Origin: Acetofilamentum sp.
GTDB lineage: Bacteria > Bacteroidota > Bacteroidia > Bacteroidales > JAFGUD01
Reading direction: 5' to 3'
Length of the DNA stretch: 13,908 nt
Assembly: GCA_020722645.1 (NCBI GenBank)
Contig: DYKL01000055.1
Location: forward strand, 1-13,908
How positions within the stretch are numbered: position 1 is the stretch's first letter; every line of letters begins with the position of its first letter. The position numbers and the translations under genes are program-made. A model generated the notes under the pieces. It was given only the letters and a program-made list of their open reading frames with translations. It had not been told where the DNA came from and searched no databases. Shown piece by piece: positions 1 to 7,797 of this stretch.

Positions 1-119
1 AATTAGTCAATTAGCAAATTAGTCAATTAGCAAATTAGTCAATTAGCAAATTAGCGCATTGGCTAATTAGCACATTAGCACATTGGCTAATTAGCACATT
101 GGCTAATTAGCACAATAAT
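1..119. repeat. 8-bp-monomer tandem array, left edge
   Basis: The first 112 bases divide into fourteen consecutive 8-mers without slippage. Early monomers alternate AATTAGTC and AATTAGCA. Later ones are AATTAGCA, CATTAGCA and CATTGGCT. All share a central ATT. The array starts before the window, so its full length is unknown. It ends only a few bases before the stop codon of the adhesin gene. Eight is not a multiple of three and TAG recurs, so it cannot encode protein on this strand. The same monomer family, in the same orientation, fills the right end of the window. Confidence 0.93.
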
Positions 120-2150
120 TTATTTGTTTTCAAGTGTTTCAATTTTGGTTTCTATCAAATCAAGTCTGCTTTTTAGTTCTTCATTTTCTTTTTTAAGTTG
201 TTCTATTGTGTTTTGTTGGTCTTTAATAGTTTCAACCATCAACGGTACAAACTGTGTATAACTTATGGCTTTGCCTGAATTGAAATTTACAACTAATGAA
301 GGGAAATATTCTTCAACTTCCGAAGCATCAAAACCATAGTATATTTTATCATTTTTGATTTCGTACAAAGCATTAAGCAATAGAATGTTTTTGTAATCGG
401 TAACTGATTGTGCCTTAGATGGATTTGTTGCTCCTTCTGTTAATGTTCCTTCTGTCGAAATATTCCCGTTTTTATAAATAACCAAAGCATTATTTCTAGC
501 AGCGACACCTGTACCATTACCTACAACAAAAATCGGGTCAGCTCCAACCCAATTAATTTGTGAGCCTGAGGTTGTGTTATATCTACCAAGAACTAACGAA
601 GCAAAAGCCTGAGCAGTTGTTCCCTGACCAAAAGCCACAGAATAATAACCACTTGCATAAGTGCTGATGCCTCCGGCAAGACTTCCGTAACCGGTTCCGT
701 CTGTTTTACAGGTTTCACCGAAAACAATAGAATTTTCACCGTTGTTATCATTTGATGTTCCTACTGTTAGAGAATTTTGAGAATATCCGTCGTTTCCTGT
801 TCCGGCAACAATTGAATTATCACCGTCAATACCTGCTGAAGCATTGTTGTTTGTTCCGCATACAAAAGCATTCAATCCTACGGCTACATTTGTTGTTCCG
901 ATTGATAAACTTGCTACGCCTGATGCCTGATTATTGTATCCGAAAGCAGTTGCATAAACTCCCGAAGCTGTATTGTTTCTTCCGGCAGCAAAAGAATAAT
1001 TACCGGTAACGGCATTATTCCATTGTGTTCCATCAACATTACCAACTCTAAAAGCACTTTTTGACGGGAAAAAAGTCATTCTTGTACCTGCCCCTAAGTC
1101 AGGGACAGTTCCGGATGTATTAAATGTTCCGTTAAAATAAATTCCGTCATTGTCAAGCAGATTAACCTGAAACGCTTGCGAAGGTGTAGCAGTTCCAATT
1201 CCTACATTTTTTGTTCCGTTATAATAAACATAATTAACATCTTCTGTCCAAGCAGAAGTTGCTGTTACATCTTGATTTACCCAGTCTGTTCCGTCCCAAA
1301 TCAAAGCCTGACCTATTGTTTGAGCTGCGATGTTAAAATCGGAGATACTTGCAGTTGATAAGCTGGAATTTACCCAGTCTGTTCCGTTGAAACTTAAAAA
1401 CTGAGATGCACTCGGCGATGATAATGTAACTTCGTCTAATTGAGAAAAAGCCAGATTATCGTTCAGCCAGTTTGTGCCATTGTAATACAGTACATTGTTT
1501 GTTGCAGGGCTTGCAATTGCAACGTCTGTCAAATCGTCAAGTGATATTGGTCCGCCTGCCGAAACGTTTGCATTTACCCAATTTGTACCGTTCCACGACA
1601 AAACCTCATCTACTGCAATTGTAGAAATATTTACATCTAACAATTCGGTTATATTTATCGGCACTTTGCCACCTTGTCTTTCAATATCTACTGCACTTTC
1701 GGCACTGAAACTGTATGGTACTGACTGAAATTTAACAATCCCCACATCAATCAAACCATTTCCAAAGCCTGAATTACCAAAATCTACCCTCAATTTCAGA
1801 AAATAATTTCCGGAAGTAAAATCATTCCAGTTAATGCTTGGAAAATCTACGGAACTTCCTGCAAATGTATTCTGACCATCACCAATATCAATGCTGAAAA
1901 GTCCAAACTCAGAAGTTACGGGATAATGTAGCTCTTGCCAAACAATGTTGCAGGCACCTTCATTATCATCGCAATCAGTACCTTGCAAAACAGTAACTTC
2001 AACGACAATTTGTTCATTTACAATAGCTGTTCCGTCATCATTTCTTGCAACTGCCTGATAATTGAAAGTTTCAGGATAAGTTTGAGCAAAAGTCAATGAT
2101 ATTGAAAAAACAATCAAAATTATTGTAAAAAATATCTTGTTCTTTTTCAT
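120..2150 (-). CDS. Secreted adhesin/tail-fibre-like protein with YadA-type head repeats and S74-like C-terminus
   Basis: This is a 676-residue protein. Residues 1-23 form a signal peptide ending FAQ. Residues 24-150 are a beta-rich N-terminal domain (YQAVARNDDGTAI) often seen at the start of Bacteroidota surface proteins. Residues about 165-300 hold four degenerate repeats built around NGTxWVN. An NVGIGTATP motif follows. Residues about 383-530 carry YadA-head-like repeats (SFAAGRNNTASG, TAFGYNNQASG, SVAFGQGTTA), which normally form a trimeric beta-roll. Residues about 580-640 resemble the S74 intramolecular chaperone (YYGFDASEVEEYFPSLV, YTQFVPLMVETIK). The end (about 640-676) is a heptad coiled coil. 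The classic S74 SDxxLK cleavage motif is not visible, so self-cleavage is doubtful. No T9SS sorting domain is present. The start codon overlaps the upstream stop (ATGA), implying translational coupling. A role as a trimeric surface fibre is inferred. Confidence 0.85.
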   Translation of the reverse strand: MKKNKIFFTIILIVFSISLTFAQTYPETFNYQAVARNDDGTAIVNEQIVVEVTVLQGTDCDDNEGACNIVWQELHYPVTSEFGLFSIDIGDGQNTFAGSSVDFPSINWNDFTSGNYFLKLRVDFGNSGFGNGLIDVGIVKFQSVPYSFSAESAVDIERQGGKVPINITELLDVNISTIAVDEVLSWNGTNWVNANVSAGGPISLDDLTDVAIASPATNNVLYYNGTNWLNDNLAFSQLDEVTLSSPSASQFLSFNGTDWVNSSLSTASISDFNIAAQTIGQALIWDGTDWVNQDVTATSAWTEDVNYVYYNGTKNVGIGTATPSQAFQVNLLDNDGIYFNGTFNTSGTVPDLGAGTRMTFFPSKSAFRVGNVDGTQWNNAVTGNYSFAAGRNNTASGVYATAFGYNNQASGVASLSIGTTNVAVGLNAFVCGTNNNASAGIDGDNSIVAGTGNDGYSQNSLTVGTSNDNNGENSIVFGETCKTDGTGYGSLAGGISTYASGYYSVAFGQGTTAQAFASLVLGRYNTTSGSQINWVGADPIFVVGNGTGVAARNNALVIYKNGNISTEGTLTEGATNPSKAQSVTDYKNILLLNALYEIKNDKIYYGFDASEVEEYFPSLVVNFNSGKAISYTQFVPLMVETIKDQQNTIEQLKKENEELKSRLDLIETKIETLENK

Positions 2151-2647
2151 TTTTTTATGATATTAAAATATGAATGATAAAAATTATTTATAATTAGACT
2201 CACAACATAAACACCTGATTCTGTGTTATTAAGGTCTGTTTTTAAGTTGCTGAAATTATTATTGTTTGAAAATTCTGTATTGCAAATTATTTCTTTTCCG
2301 TTTGCATCATAAATTTTTATCTGAACCGAATTAATATCCTGCTTGGAAGTTATAAAAATATTCAAATTATCTTCAACCGGATTTGGAAAAAAGCTGATTT
2401 CAAAATTTTCAATTTCGTTTTGTTTTTCTGACTTTAGGTTAATTTTTTCAGGTTGCTCAAAACCGGAAGTAATAACTAAATTATTGTTTAATGTTGGTGT
2501 AATTATCTGCCCAAGTGTGTAATCAATATTTGCAGTTTCATAAAAATTACCACTTCCATTGGAAATAACCCATCTGTCAATTTTTTGAGCGTTAATACGA
2601 CAAACAGAAACAATAAGAATAATCAATATTATTATTTTTTTCGACAT
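2147..2647 (-). CDS. Short secreted protein with T9SS type A sorting domain
   Basis: This is a 166-residue protein. Residues 1-20 are a signal peptide (hydrophobic IIILIILIVSV, then NAQ). Residues 21-70 contain WVISNGSGNF, DYTLGQIITPTL and ITSGFEQP, a pattern common at the N-terminus of small Bacteroidota secreted proteins. Residues about 83-166 match the type A C-terminal sorting domain: FFPNPVEDNLNI, then IKIYDANGKEI, then SGVYVVSL and a short basic end (IIKK). In this family the domain directs passage through the type IX pore and is usually removed as the protein is attached to the cell surface. Almost nothing remains besides the sorting domain and the N-terminal motif, so this is a very small cargo with no visible enzyme. 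The gene starts 5 bp after the PorP-like gene and overlaps the adhesin gene by 4 bp. Confidence 0.88.
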   Translation of the reverse strand: MSKKIIILIILIVSVCRINAQKIDRWVISNGSGNFYETANIDYTLGQIITPTLNNNLVITSGFEQPEKINLKSEKQNEIENFEISFFPNPVEDNLNIFITSKQDINSVQIKIYDANGKEIICNTEFSNNNNFSNLKTDLNNTESGVYVVSLIINNFYHSYFNIIKK

Positions 2648-2652
2648 ATAAA

Positions 2653-4116
2653 TCAGAACACTTTTTTGTTAAATAAAAACTCAACTCTGTTATTTTTTTC
2701 ACGTCCTTCGGGAGTTGTATTATCAGCGACAGGGTCAATAGAACCCATACCTTCGTAGAAAACCTGATTAGGAGTAATTCCGGGCTTGCTTAAAAAATAA
2801 TCAGCAACTGATTTAGCTCTGCTGTGAGATAACTGTTTATTTACAGATTCTGAAAACTGATTATCGGTATAAACCAGAATTTTTATTTTTAATTCAGTAT
2901 CCTGTCTCAGTTTTTGTGAATATTTATCAAGTTCACCGAAACTCGAAGAAAAAATAACATCATTCATCAAACCGAAGTTGATACTCTGAGTTGAAATCCT
3001 TTGAACCCATTGAGTTGCAGGAGCATTATTGTTATCAGCAACAACGCCTGTTCCGATTAGATTCGCAAGACTGTCAATTTTTTCCTGCATTTTTTCATCA
3101 CCGGCAATTCTCTCCTGACGTTCAGATTTTAACTGTTGGTCGAGCATTGCAACTTTGTTTGTCAGATTTTCGTCAACTTCTCCGACTATAGACTCAATCG
3201 GGAGGAAAACAGTTGCATAAGAATTGTGATTTTGAGCAGGTTTAATTAAAAAGCCGAGAGTTATTTCGTGAGTGCCTAATGAAGCACTTGATAATCCGGC
3301 AATACCAAATTCATAACTGTAGTTCAAAGCAAGACTGCTACCTGACAAAACTCCAACTGATAATAAAATGCTGTTGTCTGAACCATAACCAAGATTTGTC
3401 CAGACTCTGTCTTTGTATTTTACTTTGACACCTGCTGCGTAATTTAAAGTGAATTTTTCGGTAGAACGCACAACAACACTTGGTTGAAATGAAAAATCGC
3501 CTGTAATAATTTCATAAGAAGAGTATAAAAAATAATGTCTTCTGAGTTTGAAATTATCACCAATTTCATTGAATTTGAAGCTCATACCGATGGTTTGAGG
3601 AACGCTAACTCCGATTTTAAGACCATTAAGGCAAAAACCTAAGGAAACTCCGACATCAAAAGCATTGATAGACAAAGCATCTGTGTTGCTTAACATTGGG
3701 TCGAGCTGAGTTCCATAAGATTGTATAGAGCTGAGGTTTAATTGATTACGATAAAACAGAGGTGAAATAGCTGCATTTAATGCAATATTGTCTCCAAAAC
3801 TAAGATGATAAGAATAAGTGGCAGAAATAAAAGATTGTCCGTAATTGCCTGTTTTATCAGTCAAAGCAGTAAATCCAAATCCCATAGAAGGAGCAAGAAT
3901 TCCGTTTACGTTTAATAAAGCCGTTTTTGGAGCACCGTCAATCCCAAGCCAACTTTGACGATAAGTCAAAAAACTTTCGATGTTGCCGTGATAGCCTGAA
4001 AATGCAGGGATAAGTGATGAACTGTTTACAAGATATTGATTATTTAAAGGAATTTGTTGCGAAAATCCTCCAAAAAACATAAAATTTAACAGTATAATAA
4101 AAAAAATTCGTTTCAT
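2653..4116 (-). CDS. PorP/SprF-family outer-membrane protein fused to an OmpA-like peptidoglycan-binding domain
   Basis: This is a 487-residue protein. Residues 1-20 are a signal peptide (ending GFSQ). Residues 20-300 match PorP/SprF proteins: QIPLNNQYLVNSSSLIPAFSG near the start (shown in part), RQSWLGIDGAPKT, then many alternating beta strands. SprF-like proteins act with the type IX system and are needed to deliver or hold particular type B cargo. Residues about 312-350 form a charged coiled coil (LDQQLKSERQERIAGDEKM). Residues about 370-487 are an OmpA-like domain, with YTDNQFSE, LSHSRAKSVADYFL, VFYEGMGSIDP, TPEGREKNNRVEF. The Asp of YTDN and the Arg of NNRVEF are the usual diaminopimelate-binding residues. 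Ordinary PorP/SprF proteins stop near 300-350 residues, so the OmpA tail is an extension. It lies 27 bp downstream of a type B cargo gene, consistent with a matched pair. Confidence 0.9.
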   Translation of the reverse strand: MKRIFFIILLNFMFFGGFSQQIPLNNQYLVNSSSLIPAFSGYHGNIESFLTYRQSWLGIDGAPKTALLNVNGILAPSMGFGFTALTDKTGNYGQSFISATYSYHLSFGDNIALNAAISPLFYRNQLNLSSIQSYGTQLDPMLSNTDALSINAFDVGVSLGFCLNGLKIGVSVPQTIGMSFKFNEIGDNFKLRRHYFLYSSYEIITGDFSFQPSVVVRSTEKFTLNYAAGVKVKYKDRVWTNLGYGSDNSILLSVGVLSGSSLALNYSYEFGIAGLSSASLGTHEITLGFLIKPAQNHNSYATVFLPIESIVGEVDENLTNKVAMLDQQLKSERQERIAGDEKMQEKIDSLANLIGTGVVADNNNAPATQWVQRISTQSINFGLMNDVIFSSSFGELDKYSQKLRQDTELKIKILVYTDNQFSESVNKQLSHSRAKSVADYFLSKPGITPNQVFYEGMGSIDPVADNTTPEGREKNNRVEFLFNKKVF

Positions 4117-4143
4117 TTTCTGAAATTTTGTTTAAATGATAAA

Positions 4144-4974
4144 TTATCTGATTATATCTACGTATCCCGTAGCAGTTTTACGTCCTTCCGATTTTATTAC
4201 ATAGTAATAAGTTCCGGCACCAAGTTCTTTGCCTGAATTGTCAAGCCCTGTAAAACCGCCAAGATTAGTGTAATTTTCGTTGGAATAAACAACATTGCCC
4301 CATTTATTGTAAATTACAACAAAACAGGTAGAAATATATGACGATAAATCCTGAATAAACAGAACATCGTTTGCTCCGTCCTGAACATCTGGAGTGAGTA
4401 TGTTGTTTTTAACTATGATTTTCAAACTGTCTTCGGGGTTTGTTACAGTTCCTAAGCCGATTGAAATATTTACAGATTTGAAATCTGAGCAACCGTTAGC
4501 ATTTGTTGCAATAACAGAATACAGTCCCGATTCAAGATAGAAAATAGTTGAATCAACGGCGTCTGTAGTATCAGAACCGAAAAGCCATTGATAAGTCAAA
4601 TCTGTTTCTGTACTCGAAGCCGTTAATGACTGCAAAAACTGGTCATTGACAAGCGTTATAGATGGTGCAGAATTAACAGTCAAATTCAGATTATAAGAAT
4701 CAGAATTTCCACTGTTGTCTGTTACGGTGAGGCTTACATTGTAACTTCCGGCTGTTTCATAAATATGAAAAGGAGCATCAGCCCAAGTATCATAAGTATC
4801 ACCAAAGTCCCAATAACTTACAACATAAGTTCCGGTTGATGTATTAGTGAAAAAAACTGTATCACCAACGCAATAATTAGCAGATGGTTTATCAACAGTA
4901 AAATTTGCAACCGGTTGTCCGAAAATAAATATTGAAACTGAAATTAAAATAATTAAAATGCTAATCTTTCGCAT
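4144..4974 (-). CDS. PKD-domain protein with gliding-motility type B (CHU_C) T9SS sorting domain
   Basis: This is a 276-residue protein. Residues 1-20 are a signal peptide (IFIFGQ). Residues 21-103 are a PKD domain, with the signature YWDFGDTYDTW and the later YETAGSYNVSLTVTD. Residues 104-175 look like a second immunoglobulin-like domain (YQWLFGSDTTD, SGLYSVIATNANGCSD). Residues about 185-276 are a gliding-motility-associated C-terminal domain: NNILTPDVQDGANDVLFI, VVIYNKWGNVVYSNENY, GKELGAGTYYYVIK. This is the type B sorting domain used by SprB-like adhesins. It is the first gene of the operon, transcribed away from the 5353 gene. There is no catalytic domain, so a structural or adhesive role at the cell surface is inferred. 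Pairing with the PorP/SprF-type gene downstream mirrors the SprB-SprF arrangement known from gliding bacteria, although this cargo is far smaller than SprB. Confidence 0.9.
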   Translation of the reverse strand: MRKISILIILISVSIFIFGQPVANFTVDKPSANYCVGDTVFFTNTSTGTYVVSYWDFGDTYDTWADAPFHIYETAGSYNVSLTVTDNSGNSDSYNLNLTVNSAPSITLVNDQFLQSLTASSTETDLTYQWLFGSDTTDAVDSTIFYLESGLYSVIATNANGCSDFKSVNISIGLGTVTNPEDSLKIIVKNNILTPDVQDGANDVLFIQDLSSYISTCFVVIYNKWGNVVYSNENYTNLGGFTGLDNSGKELGAGTYYYVIKSEGRKTATGYVDIIR

Positions 4975-5352
4975 ATATGCAGAATAAATAGGTTTACTAA
5001 CTTTTTATAAGGGCATTATTACAATAAAAGTGCCAATTTTTGTTTACTTAAGTTTATCTATACTTATCAATTTTATTGATTTTTTTATTAAAACATTGAA
5101 AAACAAATTTATACAGTTTTTACTCTAAAATTTCGTCTTTAAAAACTTACTTTTTACATATAAACGAAAAAAAAATTGTTTTTAATTTTCCATTCGTCAA
5201 AAATTTTAAAAATCAAATTTTAATAATATTCAAATATCATTTTTTGTTTCATTTAGTGTTGTTTTAATATTGTTTAAAAGTATTTTAAAAAAAAATATCT
5301 TTTTTTCAGAAAAATTTGTTTTTTTTGGGTAATAAAAACAAAGAAAAGTAGA
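4975..5352. promoter_or_regulatory. Divergent AT-rich intergenic region
   Basis: These 378 bp separate the minus-strand surface operon from the plus-strand YbjN/recJ group and should contain both promoters. They are extremely AT-rich, with many A and T runs, especially 5160-5340. On the minus strand, 5104-5111 reads TAAATTTG and fits the Bacteroidota -7 box TAnnTTTG. I see no TTTG at the expected -33 distance, so it is only a weak candidate. For the plus-strand gene no convincing promoter stands out, and only a weak purine-rich stretch (AAAGAAAAG) precedes the ATG. I see no small ORF, RNA gene or strong terminator here. Confidence 0.5.
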
Positions 5353-6684
5353 ATGGGAAATAATTTTTCAGTATTTTTCAATCAAATATTTTCAAAAAGA
5401 TATTTACAAAAGACAAAATTTCGTTTGGGAAAATATACCGACCGTAATAAAACTATTGAGCAGCTTCAATTTTGGAAGAACAGTGCAATTTCTTTTAAAG
5501 AAAAGAAGTATTTTGAAGCTTTGGATTATTTTTTTAAATATATTAAAGACCCTCAAAAAGAAAATGTTGAATTTGAGTTTAAAGATGATTATATTTATTT
5601 CAAAATATATCAAGGCTCAAAACATATTACCGGTAAAGCAAATAATAAAGAAATACACGCACATTCAGATGTAGTTAAATATCAGGATTTAGACGAAAAT
5701 ATTCTGAAGTTGATATTAAAAGTAAATCATTCGTTAAAATTCTGTAAATTTTATATAGATGAAAATCAGAAAGTTATAAAGTTATTTTTAGAATTAAAAA
5801 CTCCAAACTTAAATCCTGTATCATTATACACATCATTAAGAGAAATTTCAATAACAGCCGATTATTATGACGATTTTCTTACTGATAATTTTTCTTTCTT
5901 AAAACCAATAAACAATAAAAATATAGAAGAATTGTCGGAAGAAGAAAAAAATGTTAAACTGAAATATTTCAAAATATGGACAAAAGAAACCTTAGATATA
6001 ATTGAAAAATTTGATGCTATTAAAAATGCAAGTGCCCGTTCGTTTGTAATTCTTTCGTATATCTATAAAATTTATTATTTGCTATCTCCCGAAGGTTGGT
6101 TATTGAATGAATTAAATAAAATGCTGAGATTATATTATTCATCTGAAAATAAATCTGATATTGAACGAAATGCTTCTATAATAAGAAATTTAGAGTTTTT
6201 TGTTTCAACTGATGACAAAATAATACTTGATTCGTTTTATTTTGCTTTGGCAACGTTTCCGGTTGCCGCACCTGTTGAACCAAATGTCGTTGTTGAATTT
6301 GTGAAAAATGAAATCAACAAAATACATTGGTACTGCCAAAACAAAAGCATAGATAATATACCAATCAAAATTGCAGAATATATAATTGGCTACTGTCTTT
6401 ACTATTTCGGAATGTACCCTTTTATTATTGAACTTTTTGATATCTTTTGGCTGACATTACAATCAGATTATTTCGGTGAATTGAACTATAAAAATTTGAT
6501 ATACGAGAAGAAACATTTTAATTATACACTGTTGAGTCAGATACTAAATAAAATTAACAATTCAAATCAAAACACTTTTCCGCATTTGAATTTTAGTGTT
6601 AAACATTTGAACTTGGACGATTTAACTGAATTTGCAATTTCATTCATTTATGAATTTATAAATTGTGATTTTTCAACTGAATAA
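5353..6684 (+). CDS. Uncharacterised cytoplasmic protein with N-terminal YbjN-like domain
   Basis: This is a 443-residue protein without signal peptide or clear transmembrane segment. Residues about 52-185 resemble YbjN/type III secretion chaperone-like domains: a strand-rich part (FEFKDDYIYFKIYQGSK), then a helix (LDENILKLILKVNHSLKF), strands (FYIDENQKVIKLFLELKT) and a closing helix ending ADYYDDFL at residues 169-176. Residues about 190-443 are mostly helical and unrecognised. The next gene's product ends in a similar domain with ADYYDDIL, so the two neighbours appear to share a module. The gap to that gene is 9 bp, implying one transcript. The ATG is the first in-frame start after the AT-rich intergenic region. 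YbjN-like domains are thought to be protein-binding, but no function can be assigned here. Confidence 0.75.
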   Translation: MGNNFSVFFNQIFSKRYLQKTKFRLGKYTDRNKTIEQLQFWKNSAISFKEKKYFEALDYFFKYIKDPQKENVEFEFKDDYIYFKIYQGSKHITGKANNKEIHAHSDVVKYQDLDENILKLILKVNHSLKFCKFYIDENQKVIKLFLELKTPNLNPVSLYTSLREISITADYYDDFLTDNFSFLKPINNKNIEELSEEEKNVKLKYFKIWTKETLDIIEKFDAIKNASARSFVILSYIYKIYYLLSPEGWLLNELNKMLRLYYSSENKSDIERNASIIRNLEFFVSTDDKIILDSFYFALATFPVAAPVEPNVVVEFVKNEINKIHWYCQNKSIDNIPIKIAEYIIGYCLYYFGMYPFIIELFDIFWLTLQSDYFGELNYKNLIYEKKHFNYTLLSQILNKINNSNQNTFPHLNFSVKHLNLDDLTEFAISFIYEFINCDFSTE

Positions 6685-6693
6685 AATTTTAAT

Positions 6694-7734
6694 ATGATTA
6701 AAAATAAAGATTTGGTATATGTTTCAAGTGCTTGGAATGTCGGTACGGGAATGATAGTAAAAGAATACGATTTTATTGTTACAACCATTCAGGTAGTTGG
6801 ATTTTCAAAGAAAGTGTCAATAAAACATCCCAAATTCGGCAAAGTTTTATCTGATGTGATTTTCGTTGATTATTCAAACGGACTTGTTTTTATCAGAATG
6901 CCAGAATCAGTAGAGTCTTCAATTGATATTCTGAATTTTGAGCTTGCTGTTATAACACAACCTGTAAAATTATACAGAACAAATTATTACAACAAAATAA
7001 TTGCAAATTCAGCAGAAATAATTGATGTTTCACACAATTACAACAATTTTAATCACCTCCGTATAAAAATAAAAGACGCAAAAAAATTATCAGGAAGTAT
7101 AATTTTGAACAATAGAGATGAATTTGTAGGAATTACAAAATATATTGAAAATGAAGATTTGTATCTTGGATTACCGTCAAAATATATTCTAAAATCAATG
7201 GAAGAGTTCTCTAATGTTGGTCAAGAAGCTGTCAGATGTCCAAATTGCGGTAATGTTGTGAAAAAACAGAAAATATTCGATTATATTTGCCCCGACTGTA
7301 CAGGGCAGATTAAATTTGAAATATTAAACGATATTAGCCCTGTTCTTTCAGACGTTGAAAAAAATATCGAAAAATCACTTGCCAAAATGGGCTATGATTT
7401 GAATTTTTCAAGGCTTGGAAAAAAATTCTGGGAGATAAAACAAGGTTCTGCTACTATTTTTATTAAATATGACCAAAAAAAGAACTTTATCGTTGCTTTT
7501 TCTCGACTTTTAGTTTTAAAAACTGAAAATTTGAAAGAAATTTACAAATATTTACTTATTGAAAACAAAAAACTCGGTATGTTATCTTTTTCAATTCAGG
7601 AAAATGAAGTGTTTTTATCTGCTCCCTACATTTTTGATGATGATTTTGATGAAATATTTGCAAAAAATATATTTAAGGATCTTTTTGAAAAGGCTGACTA
7701 CTACGATGATATATTAATAAATATGAACTCTTAA
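6694..7734 (+). CDS. Degenerate trypsin-like domain + zinc ribbon + YbjN-like domain protein
   Basis: This is a 346-residue protein without signal peptide. Residues 1-170 follow the HtrA/trypsin-like pattern: NVGTGMIVKEYDFIVTT for the usual GSGF-IVTN region, VDYSNGLVFIRM for the catalytic Asp region, and KLSGSIILNNRDEFVGIT for the GNSGGP region. The position usually held by His is Gln33, the Asp position is Asn62/Gly63, and only Ser133 is kept in an altered LSGSI context, so peptidase activity is unlikely. Residues 182-202 form a zinc ribbon with CPNC and CPDC knuckles. Residues about 215-346 look YbjN-like (KMGYDLNFSRLGKKFWEI, LLIENKKLGMLSFSI) and end with ADYYDDIL. The fold is inferred from motif spacing only. 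A scaffold or sensing role, possibly with the upstream partner, is speculative. Confidence 0.75.
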   Translation: MIKNKDLVYVSSAWNVGTGMIVKEYDFIVTTIQVVGFSKKVSIKHPKFGKVLSDVIFVDYSNGLVFIRMPESVESSIDILNFELAVITQPVKLYRTNYYNKIIANSAEIIDVSHNYNNFNHLRIKIKDAKKLSGSIILNNRDEFVGITKYIENEDLYLGLPSKYILKSMEEFSNVGQEAVRCPNCGNVVKKQKIFDYICPDCTGQIKFEILNDISPVLSDVEKNIEKSLAKMGYDLNFSRLGKKFWEIKQGSATIFIKYDQKKNFIVAFSRLLVLKTENLKEIYKYLLIENKKLGMLSFSIQENEVFLSAPYIFDDDFDEIFAKNIFKDLFEKADYYDDILINMNS

Positions 7735-7797
7735 CCAAGTTGAAAGTTGAACTTGATATACTCAACAACTTGATAAACTTGATAAACTTAATAACTA
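7735..7797 (+). repeat. Low-complexity AACTTGATA-type leader upstream of recJ
   Basis: The 63 bp between the zinc-ribbon gene and recJ consist of imperfect short repeats of the type AACTTGATA. Positions 7773-7789 contain ATAAACTT twice. The same doublet with one mismatch lies just upstream of recA on the other strand (13166-13182). No terminator is visible, so recJ may be cotranscribed with the genes upstream. Confidence 0.6.

Noticed and set aside
752..1728. Three plus-strand open frames antisense to the adhesin gene
   Set aside because: They mirror repetitive coding sequence of the adhesin and have biased composition with no domain signature.
5013..5036. Weak hairpin (GGCA...TGCC) in the untranslated leader of the surface operon
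   Set aside because: There are only a few continuous pairs with mismatches. No riboswitch-like architecture can be supported.
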